Positions 26,095-35,335 of a stretch of DNA of 64,000 nt are shown one piece after another. The notes below the pieces were generated by a model. That model was not told the origin of the DNA, searched no databases, and saw only the letters and a list, made by a program, of their open reading frames with translations. Position 1 is the first letter of the stretch. Every line of letters begins with the position of its first letter. Position numbers and translations under genes: made by a program. Source of the DNA: Nitrobacteraceae bacterium AZCC 2146 (GTDB lineage Bacteria > Pseudomonadota > Alphaproteobacteria > Rhizobiales > Xanthobacteraceae); contig JBAGRP010000001.1 in the NCBI GenBank assembly GCA_036924855.1, positions 3,844,001 through 3,908,000 on the forward strand. The letters are read 5' to 3'.

Positions 26095-26100
26095 TCCGTC

Positions 26101-26811
26101 TCATACCCCGAGATGACGTTCAAGCAGCTCCGGCTGCGTGGCGAGTGTGGCGGGTGGCCCGTCGAACACGATGCTGCCTTTCGACAACAGCACCATGCGA
26201 TCGGTGACCCTGGACAAGCTGCGAAAATCCTTGTCGACGACGATAGTCGCGATTCCTTCGCCGCGGATGATACCGAGCGTCTGCCAGATCGACTGCGCCA
26301 CCAAGGGCGCGAGCCCCTCGGTGGCCTCGTCGATCATGATCATGTCGGGATTGGTCATCAACGCACGGCCGATGGTCAGCATCTGCTGCTCGCCGCCGGA
26401 CAATTGGTGCCCGCCATTGTTGCGGCGTGCATGCAGGCGCGGAAACAGTTCGAATATCTTCGGCAAGGTCCAGGCACAGCGGCCGTCACTACCTACCCGC
26501 GCCGCCATCACCAGGTTCTCGATGACGGACAGCGAGCCGAAAATGCCCCTGCCCTCTGGCACCAGGGCAAGGCCGGCGCGTGCAATCGTCTCGGGGGCGG
26601 CATTGCGGATGTCCCGACCATGAAAACGCAAAGATCCGCGGCAGCCGGGCAGCAATCCCATCAGCGAGCGCAGCAGTGTCGTCTTGCCCATTCCGTTGCG
26701 GCCAATCAGCGCCACCTGCTCGCCGCGCGCAAATTTCAGATCGATGCCATGCAGGATCTGACTGGCGCCATAAAACGCCTCGAGCCGTTCCACTTCAAGC
26801 AGCGCGGTCAC
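26101..26811 (-). CDS. livF: ABC transporter ATPase, LivF type
   Basis: A 236-residue ATP-binding subunit with Walker A GRNGMGKTT (37-45), the signature QLSGGEQQM near residue 138 and Walker B MIMIDEATEGLAP near residue 158. It pairs with LivG to drive import through LivH/LivM. Its ATG overlaps the livG stop by 4 bases. In this setting, and given the shared promoter motif with badA, the cargo is more likely an aromatic acid than leucine. Confidence 0.92.
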   Translation of the reverse strand: MTALLEVERLEAFYGASQILHGIDLKFARGEQVALIGRNGMGKTTLLRSLMGLLPGCRGSLRFHGRDIRNAAPETIARAGLALVPEGRGIFGSLSVIENLVMAARVGSDGRCAWTLPKIFELFPRLHARRNNGGHQLSGGEQQMLTIGRALMTNPDMIMIDEATEGLAPLVAQSIWQTLGIIRGEGIATIVVDKDFRSLSRVTDRMVLLSKGSIVFDGPPATLATQPELLERHLGV

Positions 26812-27566
26812 GCAACGTCTCCATGATTGCCAAGATAGGCCGTGCGCACCGCCGGATGGATGCGAACCTCTTGTGGCAAACCCGTGGCAATGACACCGCC
26901 ATCCTGCATCACGGTGAGACGGTCGGCGAGTTCGAACACCGCGTCCATGTCATGCTCGACAATCAGCACAGCGCGACCGATTTTCAGGGATGCGATCAGC
27001 GCGATGATCTCTCGCGCCTCCGACTGCCCCATGCCCGCCAGCGGTTCGTCGAGCAAAATGATACGCGGATCGGTGGCCAGCACCATCGCGATCTCAAGCT
27101 GCCGCTGTTCGCCATGGCTGAGCCGGTCGGCGATGACCTGCGACCGCCCGGACAGTCCGGCCTTGCCGATGGCATCGGCAGCGCGTCGGTGGCATTCGGA
27201 ATCGGACCGCACGCCGCCGAACATCCGCAACGGCGCGAACGAACGTGCCTGGGCCGCGAGCCGGACGTTTTCATGAACGCTGAACTTCGGGAAGATCGTG
27301 GTCTTTTGGTAGGCGCGGCCGAGGCCGGCACGCGCGCGGCGATCGGGCGCGAAGGCCGTGATATTCGTGGCACCCAACAGGATCTCGCCGGCATTAGCGA
27401 ACAGCTCCCCGGACAGGAGATTGATCAGGGTCGACTTGCCAGCACCGTTGGGACCAATCACCGCATGGATCTCACCGACAAGAACGTCGATCGAAACATC
27501 GCGGACGGCAGCAAGCCCGCCGAAGCGCTTTTGCAATCCTTTGGCGCGGAGAGCGATTTCATGCAT
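26808..27566 (-). CDS. livG: ABC transporter ATPase, LivG type
   Basis: A 252-residue ATP-binding subunit with Walker A GPNGAGKST (38-46), signature LSHGEQRQLEIA, and Walker B IILLDEPLAGMG. I start at ATG 27566, which overlaps the end of livM by 8 bases; the longer frame upstream lies inside livM. It forms the ATPase dimer with LivF on the cytoplasmic side. The LivG-specific insert between Walker A and the signature (KTTIFPKFSVHENV region) is present. Confidence 0.92.
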   Translation of the reverse strand: MHEIALRAKGLQKRFGGLAAVRDVSIDVLVGEIHAVIGPNGAGKSTLINLLSGELFANAGEILLGATNITAFAPDRRARAGLGRAYQKTTIFPKFSVHENVRLAAQARSFAPLRMFGGVRSDSECHRRAADAIGKAGLSGRSQVIADRLSHGEQRQLEIAMVLATDPRIILLDEPLAGMGQSEAREIIALIASLKIGRAVLIVEHDMDAVFELADRLTVMQDGGVIATGLPQEVRIHPAVRTAYLGNHGDVA

Positions 27567-28587
27567 GTCCGGCCTCCGCGGCGCCATGCTTGGCTTCTGC
27601 GCGGCCAGCGTCGACCGGCACTTCCGGCGACGACCCAAAGATCATGGGCCAGATCTGCCTGATGCCGTTCGGCAGCATGACGACGATGGCGATGATGATC
27701 AGGCCTTCTGCGAGCTTCCAGTTGTCGAGATGTGCTTTCAGCACCTCCTCGAGGCCGATCAGCACCAGAGCACCCGCCAAAGGCCCTGTGACCGACCGCA
27801 AACCGCCGATCAACACCATGACCAGCACCGTCGCCGACTGGTGCCAACCTAGCATCTGCGGCGCGACGAAGCCGAACTGCACCGCAGCAAGATAGCCAGC
27901 GATACCGGCCAACCCGCCGGACAAAGCGAATACGATCAGGCGAATCCGGAAGATCGGAAAACCAAGCGAGCGCGCCCGTCGCTCGTTGTCGCGGGCGGCC
28001 GCCAGAGCATGGCCGAACGGCGAACGGACCACCATCGTGAGCAACGCAACGACGCCGACCAGACTGGCCAATACAAGGAAATAAAACGTTATCGGCTTGT
28101 CGAGATCGAACAACTGTCGGCCCGCAATGGCGATCTCCGGCCTGACGTTGATAAAGATGCCGTCCGATCCGCCAGCGACTTTTGTGTCGTGGAAGAAAAA
28201 GAACAGCATCTCGCCGAACGCCAGCGTCACCATGATGAAATAGATGCCGCGGGTGCGTAGTGCCAACGCGCCGATCACCAGCGCCGCGGCGGCGGAAGAC
28301 AACACTGCGAGCGGGAATGTCGTGAGCAGCGACGCGGCGTCGTAGCGCGGCGACAACAGCGCGAGCACGTAACCGGCAAGGCCGAAGAACGCCGCATGGC
28401 AAAGGCTGACCAGTCCGCCATGGCCGACGACGAGGTTCAGCGCCATCGCCAGCATGCCCATGATCAACGCCTTGGCGAAAAACTGGACGTAGTATGTCGG
28501 CGCGAGAAACGGCAGAGCGATCGCCGCGATCAGACATGCCAGGGTGAAAAGCCGGATGCGCAGGCGAGTCGCGTTCATTTCAAACAT
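27559..28587 (-). CDS. livM: ABC transporter permease, LivM type
   Basis: A 342-residue permease with about nine or ten membrane helices and the LivM landmarks LVVGHGGLVSLCHAAFFGLAG (near 50), ARDNERRARSLG (near 195; the coupling loop that meets the ATPases), and GGLRSVTGPLAGA (near 270). The start is ATG 28587 or 28578; both overlap or abut the livH stop. It is one half of the membrane channel together with LivH. Confidence 0.9.
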   Translation of the reverse strand: MFEMNATRLRIRLFTLACLIAAIALPFLAPTYYVQFFAKALIMGMLAMALNLVVGHGGLVSLCHAAFFGLAGYVLALLSPRYDAASLLTTFPLAVLSSAAAALVIGALALRTRGIYFIMVTLAFGEMLFFFFHDTKVAGGSDGIFINVRPEIAIAGRQLFDLDKPITFYFLVLASLVGVVALLTMVVRSPFGHALAAARDNERRARSLGFPIFRIRLIVFALSGGLAGIAGYLAAVQFGFVAPQMLGWHQSATVLVMVLIGGLRSVTGPLAGALVLIGLEEVLKAHLDNWKLAEGLIIIAIVVMLPNGIRQIWPMIFGSSPEVPVDAGRAEAKHGAAEAGHA

Positions 28588-29455
28588 CCCGACGCCCGAG
28601 AATTCCGCTGGGCCGCCACACCAGGACCGCCGCCATCAACAGGTAGATCAGGATGCTCGAAACGCTCGGGAAAAATACCTTGCCGAACGTGTCCGTCAGC
28701 CCGATCAGCAACGCGCCGACGGCCGCACCAGCCACCGAGCCTATGCCGCCAAGCACGACGACAACGAAGGACAGGATGAGCATTCCATCCCCCATGCCAG
28801 GGAACACTGTTGAGATCGGCGCAATCACGATGCCACCGAGCGCAGCCAGGGCAATGCCGACGGCAAAGACGTAGCGGTTGACGCGATCGAACTTGATGCC
28901 GAGTACGCGAGCCATTTCGCGATTTTCCGCGCCGGCACGCACGATCATGCCGATCTTCGTCCGCGTGATAACGAAAAATATCGCGGCCGCCACCATGAGA
29001 CAGAAGACGCAGATCGCGAGCCGGTAGACTGGATAGGACAGATTGTCCGTGAGTTGGATTGATCCCGACAACCACGCCGGCGGCGCCACAGCGTGGACGT
29101 CCTTTCCAAACAGCAGCTGCCTGATTTCATCGATGACCAGGATCAGGCCGAAGCTGAGCAGCACCTGCGCCAGATGATCCCGGCCATACAGCAGCCGCAC
29201 GAACACGGTCTCCAGCAACATCCCGATGATAAAAGCGATGAGGACGCCGCCCAGCATCGCCAGGACGAAGCTCCCTGTCATCAGCACGATCCAGTACGCG
29301 AGGTAGGCGCCCAGCATGTAGAACGCACCGTGGGCAAGATTGATCACGCCGAGAATGCCGAACACCAGCGTCAGGCCGCTCGCCACCAGAAACAGGACCG
29401 TTCCGTACTGAACGGCGTTCAGGAGTTGAACGCTTACCGTGATGAGGTCCATCAA
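28580..29455 (-). CDS. livH: ABC transporter permease, LivH type
   Basis: A 291-residue permease with about eight membrane helices. LivH landmarks are ILGVINLAHGAFYMLGAYLA (about 33-52), the coupling loop RAGAENREMARVLGI (about 176-190), and GGIGSVAGAAVGALLIG near residue 240. Two ATG codons open the frame. It lies 30 bp after the binding-protein gene and overlaps livM, so the five genes form one operon. Confidence 0.92.
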   Translation of the reverse strand: MMDLITVSVQLLNAVQYGTVLFLVASGLTLVFGILGVINLAHGAFYMLGAYLAYWIVLMTGSFVLAMLGGVLIAFIIGMLLETVFVRLLYGRDHLAQVLLSFGLILVIDEIRQLLFGKDVHAVAPPAWLSGSIQLTDNLSYPVYRLAICVFCLMVAAAIFFVITRTKIGMIVRAGAENREMARVLGIKFDRVNRYVFAVGIALAALGGIVIAPISTVFPGMGDGMLILSFVVVVLGGIGSVAGAAVGALLIGLTDTFGKVFFPSVSSILIYLLMAAVLVWRPSGILGRRDV

Positions 29456-29485
29456 TACGATCCAACTCGCCCGACACGGGACGGT

Positions 29486-30694
29486 CTATGAAATCTTGCA
29501 GCCGCGCGCCGGATCATCGACGCTCGCCTGCGCCACCGAGATCATTTCGTTGCGGCCATTGCGGACTTCGCGCAGGTAGATGTTCTGGATCGGGTTATGC
29601 GCCTTGTTGAAGGACAGCGGCCCGCGTGGACTGTCGATCTTCGCGGCTCCCATCGCCGCGATCATCTTGTCGCGCGCGGTAAAATCACCGCCGACAGCGG
29701 TGAGGCCGACGTCCAGCAATGCCGCGCCATCGTAGCCCTGCACCGCATAGATGTCGCCGTCCTTGCCGGTCTTGGCCTTGAAGGCCTTGAGGAAAGCCAC
29801 GTTGGCCGCGTTGTCGAGGTTGTCGGCATAATGCAGCGTGGTCTTGATGCCGTTTGCGGCTTCGCCCTGCGCCTCGATGGTGCCGTCAGTGAGGAAGCCC
29901 GCGCCATACAATGGAATGGTCTTGTTGAGTCCGGCCGCCGCATAGTCCTTCACGAACTTCACAGCGCCGCCGCCTGCGAAGAAGCTGAACACGGCATCCG
30001 GCTTCAGCGTCGCGATCTGGGTGATCAGCGCCTGGAATTCGACCTCGGGAAACGGCACCGTCAAGTCCGCGACGATCTTGCCACCGTTTTTGGTGAAATT
30101 TTCTGCGAAGGCGCCGATCATCTCGGCGCCGGCGGTGTAGCGCCAGGTAATGGTGACGACGTTCTTGATGCCGCGCTCGGCCATCACCTTGCCCATCGGG
30201 AACGTGGTCTGCCAGTTCGAGAACGAGGTGCGGAAGATATTCGGCGCGCAAGCCGGGCCCGTTGCATCGTTGGCACCGGCATTGGGAATGATCAGAAGTG
30301 TATTGGTGTCGCGTGCGACCTTGACCATCGCCATCGCGACGCCGGAGTGCACGGTACCGACGACAACATCGACCTTCTCGCGGCCGACCAGCCGGTTCAT
30401 GTTGTCGGTAGCGGCTTCGGGCTTTGATTCATCGTCCACCTGGACGAAGGAGATGGCGCGGCCGCCGAGCTTGCCGCCCTTCTGCTCCACATACAGCCGG
30501 AAGCCGTCGTCGATAAACTGACCGAGTTTTGCGTAGGTCCCGGTGTAGGGCAGCATCATGCCGACTTTGAGCGGCGCATTCTGCGCAATCGCGGGGGACC
30601 GAAACGGCGACACGGCAGCGAGCGTGGTGGCACCGGCGGCGCCCGACAACAAGGCACGACGCGACAGCGGCCGCAGCAAACCATGACTGGACAT
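29486..30694 (-). CDS. Periplasmic binding protein of the LivK/aromatic-acid type
   Basis: A 402-residue type 1 periplasmic binding protein (Peripla_BP_6). Its N-terminus has a twin-arginine-like signal (LSRRALLSG, then a hydrophobic stretch, cut near AIAQ). The mature part begins with KVGMMLPYTGTYAKLG and carries the typical VDVVVGTVHSGVA block. The ATG at 30694 is spaced correctly from AGGGAG; an ATG two codons upstream is too close. Related proteins bind benzoate or hydroxybenzoates in Rhodopseudomonas and Bradyrhizobium. With badA and the box genes next to it, benzoate or a close relative is the likely ligand, but this is inferred. Confidence 0.88.
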   Translation of the reverse strand: MSSHGLLRPLSRRALLSGAAGATTLAAVSPFRSPAIAQNAPLKVGMMLPYTGTYAKLGQFIDDGFRLYVEQKGGKLGGRAISFVQVDDESKPEAATDNMNRLVGREKVDVVVGTVHSGVAMAMVKVARDTNTLLIIPNAGANDATGPACAPNIFRTSFSNWQTTFPMGKVMAERGIKNVVTITWRYTAGAEMIGAFAENFTKNGGKIVADLTVPFPEVEFQALITQIATLKPDAVFSFFAGGGAVKFVKDYAAAGLNKTIPLYGAGFLTDGTIEAQGEAANGIKTTLHYADNLDNAANVAFLKAFKAKTGKDGDIYAVQGYDGAALLDVGLTAVGGDFTARDKMIAAMGAAKIDSPRGPLSFNKAHNPIQNIYLREVRNGRNEMISVAQASVDDPARGCKIS

Positions 30695-30805
30695 TGGCAT
30701 TTCTCCCTTTGGATGGCTCCAGTGATCGGTTGAGCCCGATCTACTGACGGTGCTGCGAGTCGAAGTGTCCCGGAGGGGACCGCAAGCTCTCGCGACATGC
30801 GCATC

Positions 30806-30851
30806 ATAATTCACATAAATTTGAGAAAGCAAGAATTATAATTCATATTCT
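30806..30851. promoter_or_regulatory. Two copies of the badA/boxR motif upstream of the ABC operon
   Basis: ATAATTCACATAAA at 30806-30819 differs by one base from the copy at 24625-24638. GAATTATAATTC at 30833-30844 is identical to the palindrome core found there and is again followed by ATATT. The pair lies 110-155 bases before the binding-protein start. It suggests one regulator controls benzoate uptake and activation. Confidence 0.5.
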
Positions 30852-31539
30852 TCAGCCCGACCGCCGCGTAAATCTGATCCAAATCCGGTTAGTCGAAACC
30901 ATCAACGCCAAACTCGTGCCGCAAGGTGCCCGGACAAATTCGTAAGCCAGCGGTGCCGCAGAGAGCGCCGCAGGGCAGCCGCAGCCATCCGCGAGGCCGC
31001 CAGCTCTTCGATGATCCGCCACGCTCAAGATTGCGGCATTCTGGACCGACGTGGACATCTATCCGCCGGCTGTCACTAATTGTGCCAAGGGAGAACTTGA
31101 TTTCCCCGCCTTCCCATGAAGGCAACCAGGTCGGCCGGGGCCGGGACCCGGCGCCGAAACCAGAGGTTCTCGCTGCGTGGGTTGCACGCGCGTTGCCATT
31201 GTGGACCACCTTTGTGTACCACCGGGCGCCTGCAGAAGGCCTTGTTCTATCTATACAACCTGGATTTGTTGCACTTTTCGGGAGGGCTGGCGGAGGGAGA
31301 GAACCTGGGGTCGAACCTTCTCCGCGTAAACCGGCGTAACGGGAGGTACACCAGCGTGCCCCCGCAGGAGCCCTTTCCGGCCTAACGCGGGCGCCCAGAT
31401 TTTGAGCCGCTCAGACGCCTGTTCGGAGGTACTGTTCTCGGCGCCGGGTCTCCGTCGTGACGGAGCGCCGACACTTAGCCAGCCCCACTGGGACCGCTGC
31501 CGCATCGAAGCCACACATCGCTCGCGCGGCTGGTCGCCT
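30852..31539. other. Intergenic region with decayed sequence
   Basis: No complete gene is seen. Several frames run through but none resembles a protein, and composition is mixed. The right end continues into an integrase remnant, so part of this stretch is probably old mobile DNA. Confidence 0.5.
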
Positions 31540-31713
31540 CTGGAGCTTTCGGACCTCACCGATCCGGATTCCCGTGTTCGCCAGGATCAGAATATAAAGC
31601 ACGAGGTAGTATCGCTCGCGTTGTCGCCGTTTAAGACTTGCCCACTTATGGCGATAGCTAACCACCCTCATTTGATGGAAACGTATCTCTCTCCCACTCA
31701 GAGCACGTGCCAT
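31540..31713 (-). pseudogene. Tyrosine recombinase (integrase) remnant
   Basis: Reading left from 31713, the frame encodes QRERYYLVLYILILANTGIR followed by IGEVRKL. This matches the start of the catalytic domain of phage-type integrases (LxLxTGxRxGE, with the first catalytic Arg in TGIRIGE). After that the resemblance ends abruptly and the HxxR/Tyr box is absent. It is a short broken fragment. Confidence 0.55.
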
Positions 31714-31973
31714 TTTGCTTCGATGATAGTTTCATGAGCGAGATGCCGAAGTCCTGTGCGTAGTTTTGCGGGTTCCTCAGCACGGCTTGAGATCGCAGAC
31801 ATTTGCGCCACACTTTGCAACACATACCAAGGTTGGGTGCACCGCAGCCAAGGTACTATGGACGATATGGATTCTCACAATTAGTTTTTTCAGAGCGCCT
31901 GTATGACAGAATCATGCGGCGTTGAAATGGGGCCATTGCCACTCGTACCCGGGCTCGGGGGGGAGGAACCAAC

Positions 31974-32879
31974 TTGAGGCTCGTGAGGTCGCGCGATTTT
32001 CGCGGTTGGGCGCTGCTTGGCGCCGCCGCTCTTTGCATCGCATTGCCCGGCGTCGTCGCTACGCTGGGCGGTTCGGCACATGCCGGCGTCATCCTCGAAG
32101 AACGCAAGTTGCCGTTGAAGTTCAGCTGGGTCGCGTGCCAGCCGAATTGCCGGGGCTGGGTCAGCGCAGTCGGCATCGTCACCGCCGATAGTCCACGTGA
32201 TTTCGATGAGTTCGCGCGCGGGCGTCAGCTCAACGGCACGACCATCGTGTTGGATTCTAGCGGCGGCTCCGTCAACGATTCCATCGCGCTCGGACGACGC
32301 TGGCGCAGTCTCGGTGCGCTGACCACTGTCGGCACCAGCACCCAGACCCGCACCGCGCAAGACGATCGTGCGAGCGTTTCGCCCGAAGCCTATTGCGAGT
32401 CGATGTGCGTGTTCCTGCTGCTGTCGGGCAAGACGCGTTATGTGCCGGACGAGGCACATGTCAGGGTGCATCAGATCTGGATGGGCGATCGCGCCGACTA
32501 CGCCGAAGCCGCCAGCTATACCGCGCAGGATCTGGTGATCGTCGAGCGCGACATCGGACGTCTCGCCAAATACGCCTTCGATATGGGCGGGACGGGCGAT
32601 CTGTTGTCGCTGTCGCTCAGCGTGCCGCCATGGGGCGACCTACACGAACTGTCGAGAGCGGAATTGCGGCTGACCAATTTGGTGACGACAGACGCCGTCG
32701 CCGAAGTGCTGTCACAGGAAATCACGACGCCCGTTGCAGAGCTGAAGCCCAAGCCGACACAGGACCGGTTCGTCAGTAGCACTGCTGACGACAAACATCC
32801 GCCAGCGGCGAAATCGACCAAGACGGCGGAAGCTGCCGTTCCGACTGGCGGCGCCGCCCCGGCGGCGCCGACCAAGTAG
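31974..32879 (+). CDS. ClpP-like periplasmic protein
   Basis: A 301-residue exported protein: a twin-Arg-free signal peptide (to about residue 37, ending AHA), then a ClpP/crotonase-like domain with VLDSSGGSVNDSIALGRRWR (about 91-110) and YCESMCVFLLLSGKTRYV (about 141-158) followed by HVRVHQIW. The Ser-Met-Cys position equals the nucleophile segment of ClpP-like serine proteases. A Pro/Ala/Lys-rich tail ends the protein. The start is TTG, with GGAGG seven bases ahead. Families of this type (COG3904) are widespread in Bradyrhizobium without known function. It stands alone between two remnants. Confidence 0.7.
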   Translation: MRLVRSRDFRGWALLGAAALCIALPGVVATLGGSAHAGVILEERKLPLKFSWVACQPNCRGWVSAVGIVTADSPRDFDEFARGRQLNGTTIVLDSSGGSVNDSIALGRRWRSLGALTTVGTSTQTRTAQDDRASVSPEAYCESMCVFLLLSGKTRYVPDEAHVRVHQIWMGDRADYAEAASYTAQDLVIVERDIGRLAKYAFDMGGTGDLLSLSLSVPPWGDLHELSRAELRLTNLVTTDAVAEVLSQEITTPVAELKPKPTQDRFVSSTADDKHPPAAKSTKTAEAAVPTGGAAPAAPTK

Positions 32880-33277
32880 GCGCCATAATCTGTTCCTCAT
32901 GGTGAGGAACGCGCACTTGCGGGCGTCAGCTGCTCGCCTTGATCGGAATCCTCTGGAAGTAAAGTTCTTCAATACGGATAGCGCGAGGGTGTGGGGCTGG
33001 TCACGCGATGACTAGCTCATGGCTTTAGCGGCGACCCGATTTGAACTGCCTTTTTGGAGGTACGGTCCTCATCCAACCACGATCGCGATACGCTGCATAC
33101 CGGCTTTCCAGACTCGACCATGGGCTGGCGCCCATCGAGGAGACCGGACCCCAGGCGCAGAACACGCCCCCGCGGGGCAGCCGATGTGACCGGTTCTGAA
33201 GGCCGGCGGTGCGGCCCCGGCGAACCCGCTCCTGCCGCCCGGCATATCCGACGTTCAGAACGGACGCGCGCCCGCCT
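32880..33277. other. Intergenic region with repeat-like start
   Basis: CCTCATGGTGAGGAACGCGC at 32896-32915 resembles a short interspersed repeat that I associate with Bradyrhizobium and Rhodopseudomonas genomes. No gene is seen; the right part may be decayed sequence of the pRiA4b ORF-3 remnant. Confidence 0.35.
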
Positions 33278-33460
33278 GGCTACGCCGAGACCCTCGAAGC
33301 GATCGCCAATCCGACGCACGAGCGCCATTAAGAGTGCAGAGAGTGGATGCCGGAGAACTTCGATCCGAAAATCGTCGACACTCAATGGCTCACCGATGAG
33401 CTCATGATCCTCGCCAAGCGCTGGTCCCGAAAACCCGCCAAACGCGCCAAGACGGCTTGA
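33278..33460 (+). pseudogene. pRiA4b ORF-3 family remnant
   Basis: The frame encodes GYAETLEAIANPTHERH, a TAA stop at 33329-33331, and then continues in the same frame with EWMPENFDPKIVDTQWLTDE and a basic tail ending at TGA 33460. This order (YAEFLEAI, H-E-R-H, FDP) is the C-terminal end of plasmid pRiA4b ORF-3-like proteins. The upstream part is absent or scrambled, so it is a dead copy. Confidence 0.6.
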
Positions 33461-33529
33461 CCCGCGGTCTTTGGCGAATGGTTACCGCTCGCTGAGAGAG
33501 GTGAGGCACTGCGAAGCAGTCGAGAAACG

Positions 33530-35335
33530 TTAACGGCGCAAGAGAGATCTCAAGGGAAACTTGGAAGCCTGACGGTGCTGTTCGCAAGATGGCGGTGACG
33601 AAGGTGCCGCGAGCACGTCGCACAAGGCGTTCGTTAGTCGCGCGCGCGCCGCCGAATGGGTGAAATCGTGGTCGGCATCAGGAATTATCGAAAACGACGC
33701 CTTCGGATAGCGGCGTAGCCGCGCGCCCCTTCTTCCCATATACGTGCGGAATTCGCCCAGCGCGTGATCTCCTTCCGAAAACAACATCGCTAGACAAACG
33801 CCGCGACTTTCGAGAATTTGGAAACGGCGATGACCCTCGCTGTAGAGCTTCTGGCCGACCCGGCCCGGGATGTGGCTGGCTATCAATGAGACAGTTCGAA
33901 CAAGGCGTTTTAAGAAAAAGATAACTGGAGCTTGGACGCGCAAATTGCCTGACAGCAGTCGTCTCAGGCTTCGCTTGCTAAACAACATCGCAACGGACCC
34001 GCCGATGGTTCGATGGGCCGATAACAAGGCTTCAGCGACGGTTTCCCTGGGGTCCCAGACAAAACGCATGATATTGATGGCGACGACATTGCGCACGCGC
34101 ACATCTTGCACCGCTGCCTGGAATGCGGCGTAAGCACCACTGCAGCGTCCGACCAAGGCGATCGGGCCGGCATCGAGCTTCTCTACATAGTCGATCGCGT
34201 GACGCAGGTCAGCAGTTTGCTCTTCCGAATAAAGCACTTCGGCCGGCGCGCCTACCGACGCCGCACTGTCGCCTATACCGCCGGCGTCGATTCTCAACGA
34301 AGCGATCCCGCGCTTCGCGAGGGCGCGAGCCTGTTCTACTGCCGCGCGACCCCAGCCGATGTGATAGTCGCGCCCCGAATTAGCGAGCACTGCGATAGCT
34401 GAAGGCCTTCGACCGAGCGGCAGACACAGGACTCCGAAGAGCCGCTCGTCTGGCCCAAACCGAACCGGTAACTCGTCATAGTGAGGTCCGGCGATTGGCC
34501 GCGCGGGCCCTACCACTTTGGCAGAACAGTTGGCGCCCGCGATTGGAAAATGCCCGAGATTGTCGATCCATGACACGATGCGTGTCAACGTGCCGAGCTG
34601 TGGACCAGCCAAACTTGGATTTTGCAGGATATTTTCATACCCCTCGTAGTCGATGGACGAAACATCGGCTCCGAGCGTCTTCAGGTGGTTGCCGATTGAG
34701 CTGTCGCGGGACATTTGACTGCGCTCAACCAAAAGGACCCGTGCGGCGGGAGGCTCAGTTGTCCGAGTAAGATCGATAGTTTTGATGGCTGCGGCGCGGC
34801 TACTTGCCAGTGGAATACCAGCGACGCTGTAGCCGTTGTCGGAAGGGTCGGGCCTGATACCCATCCGGTCGGTCAGCATGCGCGACCAGGCCTGAAGTTC
34901 ACGAAGATAGGCGCGGCCTTTGACGACCGGCGCCATCAGGACCGTTGCTGCGACGTCGGGTAATTCGGTTCCGAGTTGGGCGGCCAGACTAGCGCCAAGG
35001 CCTTGTCCGACAAGAACGAGTTCGATGCCGGGATTGTATTCCCGCAAGAATGCAACGCACTGACGGGCAGCAACAAACCAGTCAGAGATGCCTTCGGGGT
35101 CGCCAGCGAGATCGACAGCATCTGCCGTGCCGGGATAATCGAATCTGAGGCATGCATGACCTGCCGCGGCAATGTACTCGGCCAAAGCACTCCATGTGGC
35201 GCGGGTACACAATTCCTCATATCCGATCGGTGCGAGCAACAGCACCGCCTTGCGTCCGCACCGGTCAATGCAGCCCGCGTGATAAAAGCCGCCGAAATTA
35301 TCGAACGTTACAGGTGCGCCATATCGGGATGTCAT
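33530..35335 (-). CDS. Double alpha/beta hydrolase beside the aa:CP ligase operon
   Basis: A 601-residue protein built of two alpha/beta-hydrolase units (about 1-260 and 280-580). In unit one the nucleophile elbow reads GQGLG (110-114), with Gly where Ser is expected. In unit two it reads GRCSG with Cys398 as the possible nucleophile, and a HxxxH-like DADHDF segment near residue 560 may supply the His. It has no signal peptide. It is divergent from the carrier-protein operon, sharing a 500 bp promoter region. It could act on carrier-bound or released acyl products. A Cys-type elbow favours acyl transfer or slow thioester hydrolysis; this is inference. The first ~20 codons before ATG 35335 are not protein-like. 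Confidence 0.8.
   Translation of the reverse strand: MTSRYGAPVTFDNFGGFYHAGCIDRCGRKAVLLLAPIGYEELCTRATWSALAEYIAAAGHACLRFDYPGTADAVDLAGDPEGISDWFVAARQCVAFLREYNPGIELVLVGQGLGASLAAQLGTELPDVAATVLMAPVVKGRAYLRELQAWSRMLTDRMGIRPDPSDNGYSVAGIPLASSRAAAIKTIDLTRTTEPPAARVLLVERSQMSRDSSIGNHLKTLGADVSSIDYEGYENILQNPSLAGPQLGTLTRIVSWIDNLGHFPIAGANCSAKVVGPARPIAGPHYDELPVRFGPDERLFGVLCLPLGRRPSAIAVLANSGRDYHIGWGRAAVEQARALAKRGIASLRIDAGGIGDSAASVGAPAEVLYSEEQTADLRHAIDYVEKLDAGPIALVGRCSGAYAAFQAAVQDVRVRNVVAINIMRFVWDPRETVAEALLSAHRTIGGSVAMLFSKRSLRRLLSGNLRVQAPVIFFLKRLVRTVSLIASHIPGRVGQKLYSEGHRRFQILESRGVCLAMLFSEGDHALGEFRTYMGRRGARLRRYPKASFSIIPDADHDFTHSAARARLTNALCDVLAAPSSPPSCEQHRQASKFPLRSLLRR

Noticed and set aside
31290..31340. Possible tRNA T-arm (GGGGTCGAACC) upstream of the integrase remnant
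   Set aside because: No acceptor or anticodon arm can be formed around it.
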